A stretch of 64,000 nucleotides of DNA from Candidatus Nitronereus thalassa (GTDB lineage Bacteria; Nitrospirota; Nitrospiria; Nitrospirales; UBA8639): assembly GCF_032191465.1 (NCBI RefSeq), contig NZ_JAQOUE010000002.1, positions 186,001 through 250,000 on the forward strand, read 5' to 3'. The position numbers were made by a program, and so were the translations under genes. Of the stretch, positions 9,451 through 18,253 are shown one piece after another. The notes beneath the pieces were generated by a model. It was not told where the DNA came from, did not search any database, and saw only the letters and a list, made by a program, of their open reading frames with translations. Positions within the stretch are counted from its first letter, which is position 1; every line of letters begins with the position of its first letter.

Positions 9451-10677
9451 TTAGAACAGGTTCGAGACGATTCGAGTTCCGCCCACCCACGTGCCAATGA
9501 CGCTTCCAAGGGTCGGCAACAAAAAGGCGAGAAAAATCCTGAGGAGCCGACTTTGCCACCATCGTCGAGGAATCGCAATATCTTCCGCAACGGTTTGAAA
9601 TTCCCGGACGACCGGTGGCTGCATATAGGCTTGCACAAAGGCGGTCACGTACCCCACGCCAATCACAGGCGTCAGACTCGTAATCGGAGCGCCCGCAAAT
9701 GCCACTAAAATTGTCAAAGGGTGAGCAAAGGCAATGATCGCGCCAAGGCCACTGGGAATGCCATTTGCGAGAATCCAAAACATGGCATTTTCGCCAGCCG
9801 CCGCCAACCCCTTTTGATACCCAATCATGGCAATTGATCCGACGATGATTGCGGGAATACTCCACCCCACCCATTTCCATACTGGTGAAACGGGAGGAAT
9901 GACATCGAGCGCGGAAAGGTCTGAACGCCCAGATTGTTGCAACACCGATTTCATGCCCTCGACATGACCAGCACCCACCACAGCCACCACTTTCTCGCCA
10001 TCGGCTTGTAAAATTTTTTCCGCAAGATATTGATCTCGTTCATCTATGAGCACTTCTTTAAGCGTGGGCACTTCGGTGCCAAGTTCCCGCATCATTTCCG
10101 ATAACACGTCCTGTTTTTTTAAATCCGACAAGGACTCTTCCGTCACTGGTTCAGTATCAAATACACTTAACATGAGAGACGAAACCAACATGCTTTTTTT
10201 AAGGAATGGTGTGGAGCGCCAGGCGCGCCGCATGGTCACCCGGACATCGCGATCACACAAGAAAATAGGAATGTCATGTTTTTTAGATATGGTAATCGCT
10301 TCCAGCATTTCGGTTCCCGGCAAAACACCCAGCTGATCACCCAGCCGTTTTTGATAGGATGCCAAGAGCAAATTGACCAACAGAGTACTCAGTTGTTTAT
10401 TGCGAATGACCTCTTTGAGGTCAAGCGACTCCCATTTATGCTGCTGCGAGAGGGCCTCCAATCGACGAGCATCAAGCTCGACACACACACCATTGGGCTT
10501 TTCCTCTTCGATGACTCCCCGAACTAAATCTGCCGATTCACGAGAGACATGGACCGTCCCGACAAGGATAATCGTTTTCTCCCCTACCTTCAGCACATGC
10601 ACATCAGCAGAAGATCGAAGGCCGGAAGGCCCAGATTCCTGCGCTTGTATCGACTCAGGTGATTCAGAAGATTCCAT
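9451..10677 (-). CDS. TraB/PrgY family membrane protein
   Basis: The 408-aa product starts, on my choice, at ATG 10677 (MESSESPES); a GTG at 10785 would add 36 residues that do not look like the family. The TraB domain begins DVHVLKVGEKTIILVGTVHVS near residue 25, with the conserved GTVHVS, VELDARR and VVAVVGAGHVEGM motifs. The C-terminal third has about four hydrophobic helices. Family members include the Enterococcus pheromone-shutdown protein PrgY/TraB and many proteins of unknown function. A proteolytic fold related to Tiki/GumN is suspected for the family. No pheromone or plasmid genes are nearby, so the role here is open. Confidence 0.85.
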   Translation of the reverse strand: MESSESPESIQAQESGPSGLRSSADVHVLKVGEKTIILVGTVHVSRESADLVRGVIEEEKPNGVCVELDARRLEALSQQHKWESLDLKEVIRNKQLSTLLVNLLLASYQKRLGDQLGVLPGTEMLEAITISKKHDIPIFLCDRDVRVTMRRAWRSTPFLKKSMLVSSLMLSVFDTEPVTEESLSDLKKQDVLSEMMRELGTEVPTLKEVLIDERDQYLAEKILQADGEKVVAVVGAGHVEGMKSVLQQSGRSDLSALDVIPPVSPVWKWVGWSIPAIIVGSIAMIGYQKGLAAAGENAMFWILANGIPSGLGAIIAFAHPLTILVAFAGAPITSLTPVIGVGYVTAFVQAYMQPPVVREFQTVAEDIAIPRRWWQSRLLRIFLAFLLPTLGSVIGTWVGGTRIVSNLF

Positions 10678-10802
10678 AAACACACCATGAACAAAAATTT
10701 TCGATATTGTCAAGAAACGAAAGACGTGGACGTTTCTCCATGCTACAATGGCAACCTTAGAACGAGGGAAGTATCTCTTATCCACATCAACATCCCCCGG
10801 CC

Positions 10803-10994
10803 ATGAGCAAAATTCGCATCGCCAAACGAATATGGTTTTGGATCCACCAAGATGGTAGCCGATGGAAAGTGGCCAAAACAGATGAAGGTTTTTGGTTTTG
10901 CCCGCTTGGTTCTGCAGGGAAGCATCGAGGCCCTTGGAAGGCTGGCTTTCCGCCGGGATTGGAAGATTTTACTCCTTGGCTTAAGCACCATTAA
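10803..10994 (+). CDS. small Trp-rich hypothetical protein
   Basis: A 63-aa open frame rich in aromatic residues (IWFWIHQDGSRWKVAKT, GFWFCPLG). It begins 126 nt from the TraB start in the divergent direction. There is no good ribosome site and no known domain. The composition looks protein-like, so I list it with low confidence. It could be in one transcript with the next small gene, which begins 17 nt after it. Confidence 0.45.
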   Translation: MSKIRIAKRIWFWIHQDGSRWKVAKTDEGFWFCPLGSAGKHRGPWKAGFPPGLEDFTPWLKHH

Positions 10995-11011
10995 GCGGTA
11001 TCGTTATTCTC

Positions 11012-11329
11012 ATGACCCGTCTACTTAAAATCTCCAGTTATCGGTTGGCCTTTTGGCATGCATCAAAACGTGCACGCCACGAAGAAGCCGAAATCATGGA
11101 CTGCATATTTTGCCAATATAGCGAAGGAGTCGCCAGAATGCGTGACGTAGCCGGGTACTTTCATCGACGAGGATTCACCATCGCCGACTGCGATGACCGG
11201 TCTGTGACTATTTTGCTAGAAGAACCATCAGGAACGTCCGACAAGATGCGTTCTCGCAGCAAGGCCGACCTATTGCGGATGATATCGGGGCAACGATCCT
11301 TTTCCGTTCATTCTTCGCATTTTGAATAA
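11012..11329 (+). CDS. hypothetical protein, Cys-containing N-terminal motif
   Basis: An open frame of 105 codons. An internal ATG at 11096 would give a 77-aa product beginning MDCIFCQYSEG, with a CxxC pair, then a short alpha/beta-like segment (VAGYFHRRGFTIADCDD). The longer form adds a basic N-terminus. I recognise no family. The following 108 nt before endQ contain no feature that I can name. Confidence 0.45.
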   Translation: MTRLLKISSYRLAFWHASKRARHEEAEIMDCIFCQYSEGVARMRDVAGYFHRRGFTIADCDDRSVTILLEEPSGTSDKMRSRSKADLLRMISGQRSFSVHSSHFE

Positions 11330-11437
11330 CGCTCACTTTTCCAAACATTGATCATATTCCCTACAATTGTTTCGCTCCCAGGACTCCCATCATGGACAAG
11401 TAAATTCTTGCATGATCTTTATCAATGAATGGGACGT

Positions 11438-12700
11438 CTAATCTCGATCTTCAGGACTCAACATCCGCACCCGGCCAAACTCCCCGTCATAACCAGGATC
11501 GATCCTGGCATGCCCCTCACGCAAAAGTTGGACAGAGAGGGCCAACAACCGCCCACCATTTTCTTCGATATCCGCTAAAGGAATTTCCCTGAGGATGAAA
11601 AGTTCTGGACCCAATCTTGCGAGCATATGGTGATATGCTTCTTGCACTCCCTTGGTATTTACTCCCGCGCCTCTTACTTCCGCGAGGAGTTCAACCAACG
11701 GGACAAGACTCCAATAGGGCAAGCCCTTTTCTGGACGATAGCCGATAGGCTGGTCAGACAAGGCTTCGGTGCGGTGCAACACGCCAACGGTAACCATTTT
11801 TCCGCATTCAGGACACATCCCTTGATGCGCACGTGTTTCCTCGGGCGTGAGACGGATTTGGCAGTTTCGGTGCCCATCATAATAGTACTTCCCTTCCGCC
11901 GGAAAAAATTCAATTGTCCCCAGAAATTGTGGAGAAAAACCATTCGTAAAGGCCTGCTTGATACCCTCGAACGACAGATCGCAATTCAGCACGTTGCATT
12001 CCCGGCCTAGTTTACTCGGAGAATGCGCATCGGAATTGGAAATAAGCGTTATGCCTTCTAACTGGCTAAGTCGCCAATTCATCGGAGGATCCGAGGACAG
12101 CCCAGTTTCGATAACCTTAATATGTGGCGTGAGTTCTCCAAAGCATTCTTCCAAGGAATCAAATCCCGAGTTAGCTCCGAACACCGAAAAGTGCGGGGTC
12201 CAAGCATGCGCCGGCACAAACAAAGACTGGGGGGACAGTTCTAACATAATGCGCAACAATTCTTCGCTGTCTAACCCTAATATCGGCCGTCCATCGGAAC
12301 GAATATTTCCAATCTGTGCTAACTTGTCATTGAGGTTCGAAACCTCCGTAAAGCTTGACGCATAAATCATATTATGCACTTTGCGCGTGCGCCCATACCG
12401 CTTATAGATACTGCTAATTTCCGAGGTAAGAAGGAACCGAACTTCCCCTCGACACGATTCAGGAATTTCGGCATCGACTTTTTTGGCAAGTTCAGGTTTG
12501 AGACGATACAAACCTGGTTCTGCTGGTTCGATTTTCTCCTGAAGCTCAAGACACCAGCCAGGGTGGGTAAAATCTCCAGTCCCTAGAACACTAATTCCTT
12601 TAAGTTGTGCCCACCGATATAAGTTCTCGGGGACCATGTCTTTACTCACCGCCCGTGAAAACCGCGAATGGATATGCAAATCTGCAATAAATGGCTTCAT
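11438..12700 (-). CDS. endonuclease Q (PHP-domain DNA repair nuclease)
   Basis: The 420-aa product begins with a PHP metal-binding motif, FIADLHIHSRFSR (residues 4-16), and carries the further PHP residues GTGDFTHPGW and NSDAHSPSKLG. A zinc-finger-like CPECGK lies near residue 297 with partner cysteine and histidine residues in QIRLT..HQGMCPEC. This matches the endonuclease Q family, found mainly in archaea and some bacteria, which nicks DNA 5' of deaminated bases (uracil, hypoxanthine, xanthine) and abasic sites. Older annotation calls these UvrD-like or PHP proteins. It stands alone, with no repair genes adjacent, and its ATG lies 170 nt from the divergent DsrE-like gene. Confidence 0.82.
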   Translation of the reverse strand: MKPFIADLHIHSRFSRAVSKDMVPENLYRWAQLKGISVLGTGDFTHPGWCLELQEKIEPAEPGLYRLKPELAKKVDAEIPESCRGEVRFLLTSEISSIYKRYGRTRKVHNMIYASSFTEVSNLNDKLAQIGNIRSDGRPILGLDSEELLRIMLELSPQSLFVPAHAWTPHFSVFGANSGFDSLEECFGELTPHIKVIETGLSSDPPMNWRLSQLEGITLISNSDAHSPSKLGRECNVLNCDLSFEGIKQAFTNGFSPQFLGTIEFFPAEGKYYYDGHRNCQIRLTPEETRAHQGMCPECGKMVTVGVLHRTEALSDQPIGYRPEKGLPYWSLVPLVELLAEVRGAGVNTKGVQEAYHHMLARLGPELFILREIPLADIEENGGRLLALSVQLLREGHARIDPGYDGEFGRVRMLSPEDRD

Positions 12701-12869
12701 AGGTCCTTTGCCACCCTAACGAGGCATCATAAAGAAGTCATAACATCCAAAGTCTGCTCCTTCGGCAATCTCCAAAATACCCTAGCTCATAGCTATTTTT
12801 TCCACCCATTGCGATAATGAAATAACCTTTTGAATAAAGGTATCTCATTCATTCACCCTGGAGGGCTCC

Positions 12870-13337
12870 ATGTCCAAAACCTTAAAAACGTGTTTCACCT
12901 CTTCACTCATTTTCGCCGCCGCCTTAACATTGTCTATTGGACTCCCAATGGGACACGATGTCGCTTGGGCCAAAGAAAAGGTCAAGGTGTTATACCACGT
13001 AGACGGCAAAGACATTGCCACCGCGACCTATGCCTTGGCTCTCATTAATAAACACATCGAAGCCGAGGGGGGGCCGGACAACATTGATGTCAAACTGATC
13101 GTTCATGGACCAGCTCTTGAACTCTTCAAAGAAGAAAGTGTTGACCCTGAACTCAAAGCGAAATTGAAAGCCGCTATGGATAAAGGTGCGGATGCGGAAA
13201 TGTGCCAAGTATCCATGAAATTGTTTGGGACGCCCCTTGAAAAACTCGTGGCGGGATTTCAGCCGACCGAACATCCTGTTGCGGTAAAACGCATTGCCGA
13301 TCTTCAACAACAAGGCTATATCTATATCAAACCGTAA
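12870..13337 (+). CDS. secreted DsrE-like (COG1416) protein
   Basis: The 155-aa product has a signal peptide (hydrophobic residues 11-31, cleavage near AWA-KE) followed by a DsrE/DsrF-like fold: KVKVLYHVDGKDIATATYAL, IDVKLIVHGPALELF, ADAEMCQVSMKLFG. One cysteine (in EMCQVS) is where related proteins place theirs. DsrE-type proteins act in sulfur relay in the cytoplasm, but exported COG1416 members have no settled function. A GGAGGG ribosome site precedes the ATG, and a strong terminator follows, so it is monocistronic. Confidence 0.8.
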   Translation: MSKTLKTCFTSSLIFAAALTLSIGLPMGHDVAWAKEKVKVLYHVDGKDIATATYALALINKHIEAEGGPDNIDVKLIVHGPALELFKEESVDPELKAKLKAAMDKGADAEMCQVSMKLFGTPLEKLVAGFQPTEHPVAVKRIADLQQQGYIYIKP

Positions 13338-13359
13338 TTTCTCTTTCCTTTTTTTTCGG

Positions 13360-13391
13360 AGGAGCAAGGGCCGCCTTGCTCCTCTTTTTTT
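13360..13391 (+). terminator. rho-independent terminator after the DsrE-like gene
   Basis: A 10-bp perfect stem, AGGAGCAAGG with CCTTGCTCCT, encloses a 4-nt loop and is followed by a run of T residues (CTTTTTTTT). Confidence 0.9.
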
Positions 13392-13683
13392 GAAGCGTTG
13401 CAGTTCATTACCACATTCAAGTCATCATCTGGGAGGAAAAAATTTCCCACTTCTCAGAGGAATATTCCCCTCTTGGCGACTCCTCAACCTCCAGCCCTTG
13501 AAACCTTGGTCCTTTAATTACCATGTAACGAATCAAGATCTCGCCACAACATACCGAAACAACGGATACTAGACAGCGTTCAACACAAATCACCAAATTC
13601 ATTCAACATTTTAAAAAATATTCCCGGGCAAACAACAATCTGGAATAAAGCTTGCATGATCTGAAAGAAGCATTCAAAAACCC

Positions 13684-15099
13684 TTGAACGAAAAACCAAA
13701 AAAGAACCAGACCTTGAACCCTCTAAAACCTATCGACACCCCTATGCCTATAGCAGGGATCTCTTCCTTATATAAATGGTTGATAGCCCTAGGCATAATG
13801 GCCTTTTGGATACATCTGTGTGCAGATTTTGCCACAGCCCTTCCCCCTTCCATCACAACCTCTTCTACAACCACCACCGTTTTTGAATCCATGACCAATC
13901 TTGATGCTAGAACATTGTTACCTGCTGATTTATTAAAAAGTGCTCACCATACCGTGATGGACCAGGTTGAACCGTTTCGACTCACCAACCATTTCACTAT
14001 CACTTCCCCCTTCGGACAATTTGAGGCGTACGGGCAAGACATGCTGCGAATTCGCATTCAAGAGATCCACGCCTTAGCCAAATTGCAAGAAGAAGGGTCC
14101 CTTGACCAACTTTCGGCTTTTGGACATGGCGTGGCCCATGCCGCTTTGAGTCCCTTGAAGTTTGTCGTCAACCTGTTCAGCGACCCAGTCAATACGGCGA
14201 CTCAAGTCCCGAAAGGCCTCTGGCGTGCCACAACCCGCTTGAAAGAAATGGTCACCGGTGAACGAGGACAATTAGAGGGCCCGGCAAGCAAAGAAATCAT
14301 TGGATTTTCGATGGTGAAACGAAAAATAGCCGACAAGTTGGGAGTCGATGTTTACTCATCCAACTCTGTACTGCAGAAAACTCTGAATAGGTTAAGTTGG
14401 GCCGGTTATGCGGGAGATACCGGCGTTCGGTTGCTCACTATTCCCGTGGCCGGTCCTGCCGGCGCCATCCTGACCGGTACCACGCTGAGCAGCGCCGTGG
14501 GCGACCTACTCCGAGACTATGCACCGGAAGACCTTCGCCGCCTGAATCGTGACAAACTGGAAGCCATGGGCATTGATGAATCTGTCATTGAAGACTTTCT
14601 TAGCCATGTCTGGTATTCGCCTCGACACGAAACCGTCATTGTCCAGGCCCTCTCGGAAATGCAGTCGGTGGCAAACCGCGGACGATTCCTTGAAGTGGCC
14701 ATGTCAGCACAATTTGAAGAAGACGCACTGTTTTTTCAGCGGCTCTCTGAGATGCTGGTGGCTTTTCATCTGAATATCCGCCCACTGAACGATATTGTCG
14801 CCATTAACAATCAACTTGTTGCAGGATATGCGAACAATCATACGCTCATCGCGATGATTCCCACTGATCGACTCACCTGGCAAAGAGAGGTGGAAGAAGC
14901 AGCCCAACATATACGACGCTGGAAGAACCCTGAACATCCAACTCAAAAAGTAGAAGTGTGGATTTCCGGCAAACCGACTCCCCTTGCCGAAAAAAACCTC
15001 AAGGCGATGGGGCTTATCGTCAAACACAACGCACGCGACGTGTTGCGTTGGGCAGCGACCACCAGTCAAGGCGAATCAATAATGACCTCGTTTCGGTAA
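13684..15099 (+). CDS. hypothetical protein with N-terminal membrane segment
   Basis: A 471-aa product that I do not recognise. Translation is shown from TTG 13684; ATG 13744 (MPIAGISSL) is the likely alternative and directly precedes a hydrophobic segment that looks like a signal peptide or anchor (YKWLIALGIMAFWIHLCADF). A Ser/Thr-rich stretch follows (about residues 55-66), then a mixed helical region including a hydrophobic Gly/Ala-rich stretch (GVRLLTIPVAGPAGAILTGT) near 260. The rest is rich in charged helices. No ribosome site clearly decides the start. It is probably exported or anchored. It stands alone, with 280-290 nt free on each side; the A+T-rich leader at 15270-15320 probably serves the following gene. 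Confidence 0.7.
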   Translation: MNEKPKKNQTLNPLKPIDTPMPIAGISSLYKWLIALGIMAFWIHLCADFATALPPSITTSSTTTTVFESMTNLDARTLLPADLLKSAHHTVMDQVEPFRLTNHFTITSPFGQFEAYGQDMLRIRIQEIHALAKLQEEGSLDQLSAFGHGVAHAALSPLKFVVNLFSDPVNTATQVPKGLWRATTRLKEMVTGERGQLEGPASKEIIGFSMVKRKIADKLGVDVYSSNSVLQKTLNRLSWAGYAGDTGVRLLTIPVAGPAGAILTGTTLSSAVGDLLRDYAPEDLRRLNRDKLEAMGIDESVIEDFLSHVWYSPRHETVIVQALSEMQSVANRGRFLEVAMSAQFEEDALFFQRLSEMLVAFHLNIRPLNDIVAINNQLVAGYANNHTLIAMIPTDRLTWQREVEEAAQHIRRWKNPEHPTQKVEVWISGKPTPLAEKNLKAMGLIVKHNARDVLRWAATTSQGESIMTSFR

Positions 15100-15391
15100 T
15101 CCATACATCTTCCTCACCGACCTCCTCCCTCATTCAAAACATTAACCATAGTAGGTCTTGAAGCATTCTCTAGCCTATGAGAGTATGGCCATCCTCTCCA
15201 TCAACGACATATCGTTTCTCTTAAAATAATAATGCCATCACAACGAAATATCGACGAATCCGCTACGGCTAAAAATATATAATATTTTTATTTTTCAACA
15301 ACTTATAAAATATTCAAATTGGCATGATTTGTGAAATCCCATATTAGTGGAAGTTACTCTTATTAATAAAAAACACAAATTCAAGGTAAAT

Positions 15392-15790
15392 ATGGAAAAC
15401 CATAGCATGACGTTAACGGAACAAAACTTTCATGAGATCGTAAAACATAGCGACAAACCAGTCCTTGTTGACTTTTGGGCGCCCTGGTGCGGACCCTGCC
15501 GAGCGATGAATCCCATCATTGCAGAACTAGCTTTGGAACTGGTGGATTACATTACCATTGGAAAAGTGAATGTGGATCATCAACCGCAACTGGCTGCAGA
15601 ATATCACATCCAATCCATACCGACGTTTCTTATATTCCAAAACGGGAAGGTCGAAGCAACGGTCGTGGGTTCAATACCGAAGCAAGTACTGGCTGAAAAA
15701 AATTCTGACACAATCACAAATGAGTCGATCATAATCAGGAGGAACCCTCATGGCGCATATTATTCAGAACCTCAAACCGCCTCGATATGA
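15392..15790 (+). CDS. thioredoxin, with frame-suspect C-terminus
   Basis: The product carries the thioredoxin active site WAPWCGPCRAM and the cis-proline loop SIPTFLIFQNGK, so it is a cytoplasmic disulfide reductase. ATG 15392 (MENHSMTLTEQNF) gives the normal N-terminus; the open frame extends 15 codons further upstream. After VGSIPKQVLAEK the frame runs on for about 28 residues that do not look like thioredoxin and overlaps the next gene by 41 nt. A run of seven A residues sits exactly at this point (15696-15702). Reading one base fewer would give a short end, AEKILTQSQMSRS, stopping at 15734 just before the next ribosome site. Either a sequence error or a real extension. Confidence 0.85.
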   Translation: MENHSMTLTEQNFHEIVKHSDKPVLVDFWAPWCGPCRAMNPIIAELALELVDYITIGKVNVDHQPQLAAEYHIQSIPTFLIFQNGKVEATVVGSIPKQVLAEKNSDTITNESIIIRRNPHGAYYSEPQTASI

Positions 15791-16346
15791 TACACAGTCC
15801 AAGGATCGCCATATGGAAACGCACATGAAAAACACCGGCAATTGGGTTGAGAACTTGCAACACCTATACGACGAAGCTGTCACGCGTTACCAGAATGGCC
15901 TTCGCGGACGAGATCATGTCATTCCTCAAACAAGTCTTGAGTTTCTGGAGTCGATCGGGGCATCCCCACAGGAAATTTACGATTTTGTTGAAGACTGGGT
16001 AGAAGACTGCGAGCCCTCGTTTTCAACGATCGCAGACATCACCGCAATAAGGCGTGATTTCTTCTTGCACGTTCAAAAAGGATACGCATCAACCCATGTG
16101 ACTGACACTTCTACCCTACCCTCCGGTCATGAGGAATTGGGAGGCCACCGCTGGCTCCCACGCATTATTGCCAAAGCACGAGCAAAACTCCGGGGAGAAA
16201 TGTCACCCGACATTATGTATGGCTGCGGAGCAGATCGACCATTCTTGCACAAGATCGGAATTGAACCTGCGGAGTTTCTGCGAATCGTTTGGAAAGCCGA
16301 TGGCGACGAACAAGCGGTGCTTGACACCATAAAAAAACATGTGTGA
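15750..16346 (+). CDS. DUF5069-like protein
   Basis: A 198-aa cytoplasmic protein whose C-terminal half (RWLPRIIAKARAKLRGEMSP, then a Cys-Gly-x-Asp motif and FLHKIGIEPAEFL) matches the pattern I know as DUF5069. The N-terminal half (LYDEAVTRYQNGLRGRDHVI, EIYDFVEDWVEDCEPSF) may be a diverged second copy, but that needs alignment. The function is unknown. The ribosome site AGGAGG at 15737-15742 is strong, with proper spacing to ATG 15750. It overlaps the tail of the thioredoxin frame. Confidence 0.62.
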   Translation: MAHIIQNLKPPRYDTQSKDRHMETHMKNTGNWVENLQHLYDEAVTRYQNGLRGRDHVIPQTSLEFLESIGASPQEIYDFVEDWVEDCEPSFSTIADITAIRRDFFLHVQKGYASTHVTDTSTLPSGHEELGGHRWLPRIIAKARAKLRGEMSPDIMYGCGADRPFLHKIGIEPAEFLRIVWKADGDEQAVLDTIKKHV

Positions 16347-16565
16347 GCTTTATTGTCCTTACTTTTGAGGAGGAGCTATTACCTTCATAAAGCCCACCGT
16401 TTCCCCCCCTCTTCTACAGCCTTCACAGCATTAGATTCGCCATCCTTGGCTCTTCCTAGATGCATCAGTTAGTATCTTTCTCTGAACTTATCGGAATTCG
16501 AGATTCAGAAAATATTGATTGTGCTTGAGCATTAGAGAAACAGAGAGAAAGGAAGGATGGCACGG

Positions 16566-16964
16566 ATGGCAGACAAGATTCAAAAATCCGATGATGAATG
16601 GAGGCAACATCTCACGCCAGAACAGTTTCATGTGGCGAGAGAGCACGGTACCGAACCCGCATTCAGTGGATGCTACTACAATCACAAAGGGGAGGGCACC
16701 TATCAATGTATTTGCTGTGGAACCCCGTTGTTTCAGTCAGATGATAAATTTGATTCGGGAACTGGTTGGCCAAGTTTCACACAACCCCTATCGGCCTCTG
16801 TAATTTCCACCCACGCGGATCATAGTTATGGCATGACGAGAGTCGAGGTACTCTGCTCAGCATGCGATGCTCATCTTGGACATGTATTCCCCGATGGCCC
16901 AGCACCAACAGGGCAACGATATTGTATAAATTCCGCTTCGTTAGATTTTAAAGAAAGCAAGTAG
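16566..16964 (+). CDS. msrB: peptide-methionine (R)-S-oxide reductase
   Basis: MsrB repairs the R-epimer of methionine sulfoxide in proteins. The 132-aa product has the zinc-binding CxxC pairs (CICC and CSAC), the conserved GTGWPSF motif, the [10 protein letters not shown] motif, and the catalytic cysteine in [12 protein letters not shown] 16566 fits the ribosome site AGGAAGG better than ATG 16557, which is directly against it. It is a compact MsrB without MsrA fusion. The neighbours are a DUF5069 gene upstream (219 nt gap) and a convergent receiver gene. Confidence 0.95.
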   Translation: MADKIQKSDDEWRQHLTPEQFHVAREHGTEPAFSGCYYNHKGEGTYQCICCGTPLFQSDDKFDSGTGWPSFTQPLSASVISTHADHSYGMTRVEVLCSACDAHLGHVFPDGPAPTGQRYCINSASLDFKESK

Positions 16965-17072
16965 AATCAAAAGACGGAATTTTAGGGGGATTTTATAATG
17001 AGTGGAGAGCCTGTCACACGTGGTAGGGACCATGGAAAATTTTGACAACCAACCTGTTTGAACCAGCGATAG

Positions 17073-17441
17073 TTAACTCCCCAATAATTGACGGACGCTT
17101 TTAACAAGGTCTTGCACATCAAAGGGTTTTGACAACACACTATGGGCTCCCAAACGCTTCGCAAGTTCCAAAACATCGACGCCACTTTTCGTGAGCCCAC
17201 CTGAAATAGCCAATATTTTGGTATGAGGAAAACGTTGGCGCATCTCTCGAATTGTCTCTAAACCCTCTTTGTCAGGCATAAGCACATCAGTGATGACCAA
17301 ATCCACCTTTGTAGTCTCTAAATGTTGGAGCCCCTCAATGGCTCTTTGCGCTGTGATAACCTGAAATCCTTCAAACTCTAAAACATCTTGTAGCAATGCA
17401 TTAATCTGTGGATCGTCGTCAATCACTAAAATTGGTGCCAT
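17073..17441 (-). CDS. stand-alone response-regulator receiver
   Basis: A 122-aa receiver domain with no output domain. It begins MAPILVIDDDPQINALLQ, with the acidic pair for Mg2+. The phosphoacceptor Asp lies in LVITDVLMPDKEG, the Thr/Ser switch position in ILAISGG, and the Lys in LSKPF. All catalytic residues are present, so phosphotransfer is likely. ATG 17441 is chosen because the longer frame from 17480 (MSSWASYSPDVEC) is not receiver-like. No kinase gene is adjacent. The 365 nt upstream contains tandem inverted repeats. Confidence 0.88.
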   Translation of the reverse strand: MAPILVIDDDPQINALLQDVLEFEGFQVITAQRAIEGLQHLETTKVDLVITDVLMPDKEGLETIREMRQRFPHTKILAISGGLTKSGVDVLELAKRLGAHSVLSKPFDVQDLVKSVRQLLGS

Positions 17442-17606
17442 ACACTCAACATCTGGTGAATAAGAAGCCCAAGACGACATTTGGATTAAATAGAGCAGAT
17501 CTCATGCCAAAATTTACGTCACGATAACTTTGCGGCGAAAATCATATAACCTATTGATTTTAAACACATATTTTTATTTTCATTCAAATGGTCCGAATTT
17601 TTAAAA

Positions 17607-17666
17607 GATACAGATTTACGAATGTTGTATCCAATCAGATACGACATTGTATCTGTTTAGATACGA
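17607..17666. promoter_or_regulatory. tandem inverted repeats, candidate operator
   Basis: Two copies of GTATC-N6-GATAC occur at 17627-17642 and 17649-17664; their centres are 22 bp apart, two helical turns. An extra half-site GATAC lies at 17607-17611. Both full sites begin TGTATC and end GATACGA. They sit about 185 nt upstream of the start of the receiver gene at 17441, in an otherwise gene-free 365-nt gap. The pattern looks like an operator for a dimeric regulator, but I cannot name the regulator. Confidence 0.55.
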
Positions 17667-17845
17667 ATGAAAAAAATTAAAACCTAAAACGATATTTATT
17701 CTGAAGAAAGAAGATGGCGTGTCATAGAGAAACAAAACAGGAGGGGGGGCACTGAAAACTACAATCAACTTTTCGTGACAACTACAGATCCAATTATCCC
17801 TAGTCTAATCGTCCAATAATTTTCAAATATTTTAAAAGGTAAAAA

Positions 17846-18253
17846 TCACCGTGGAATCTCAATGGCGCTTCGCATCACATCCAATAATCCTCCCACTTCA
17901 AACGGATCATTTAAGACACGAACGACACCAGGTTGATTGGCCACGGCCTGTCGATCGTCTGGATTTTCATCTTGGCCAGAAAACAATGCGATAATTTTAG
18001 CCTGGGGAGCTGATTCATGCACATGCCGTAAAGTTTCCAGACGAGTATCAGTTGGACCGGTCATGAAATCGGTAATGACCAGCGAGGGGGAGGATTCGGT
18101 GGAGGCAAAACAGGTAACTGACTCTGGGCTAGCCAAAACCACATCGTGACCAGCTTTTTCAAGAATTCTTTGTAGCATGGGACCAATTGGAGAATTCCCC
18201 TGAACCACCAGAATTTTCGTCAGGGAGGTATCTTTTTCGAGTGTCACAGTCAC
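17846..18253 (-). CDS. degenerate receiver-domain protein
   Basis: A 135-aa receiver-like protein: TKILVVQGNSPIGPMLQRIL, LVITDFMTGPTDTR and a C-terminal VVRVLNDPFEVGGLL. The acidic pair that binds Mg2+ is replaced by Gln-Gly, and the Lys near the C-terminus is Asn. The phosphoacceptor Asp in VITDF is kept. It probably cannot be phosphorylated in the usual way and may act as a pseudo-receiver. It has no output domain. ATG at 18253 is preceded by GTAAGGTAGGTGACTG. The neighbouring receiver at 17073-17441 is intact, in the same orientation but separated by 404 nt. Confidence 0.72.
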   Translation of the reverse strand: MTVTLEKDTSLTKILVVQGNSPIGPMLQRILEKAGHDVVLASPESVTCFASTESSPSLVITDFMTGPTDTRLETLRHVHESAPQAKIIALFSGQDENPDDRQAVANQPGVVRVLNDPFEVGGLLDVMRSAIEIPR

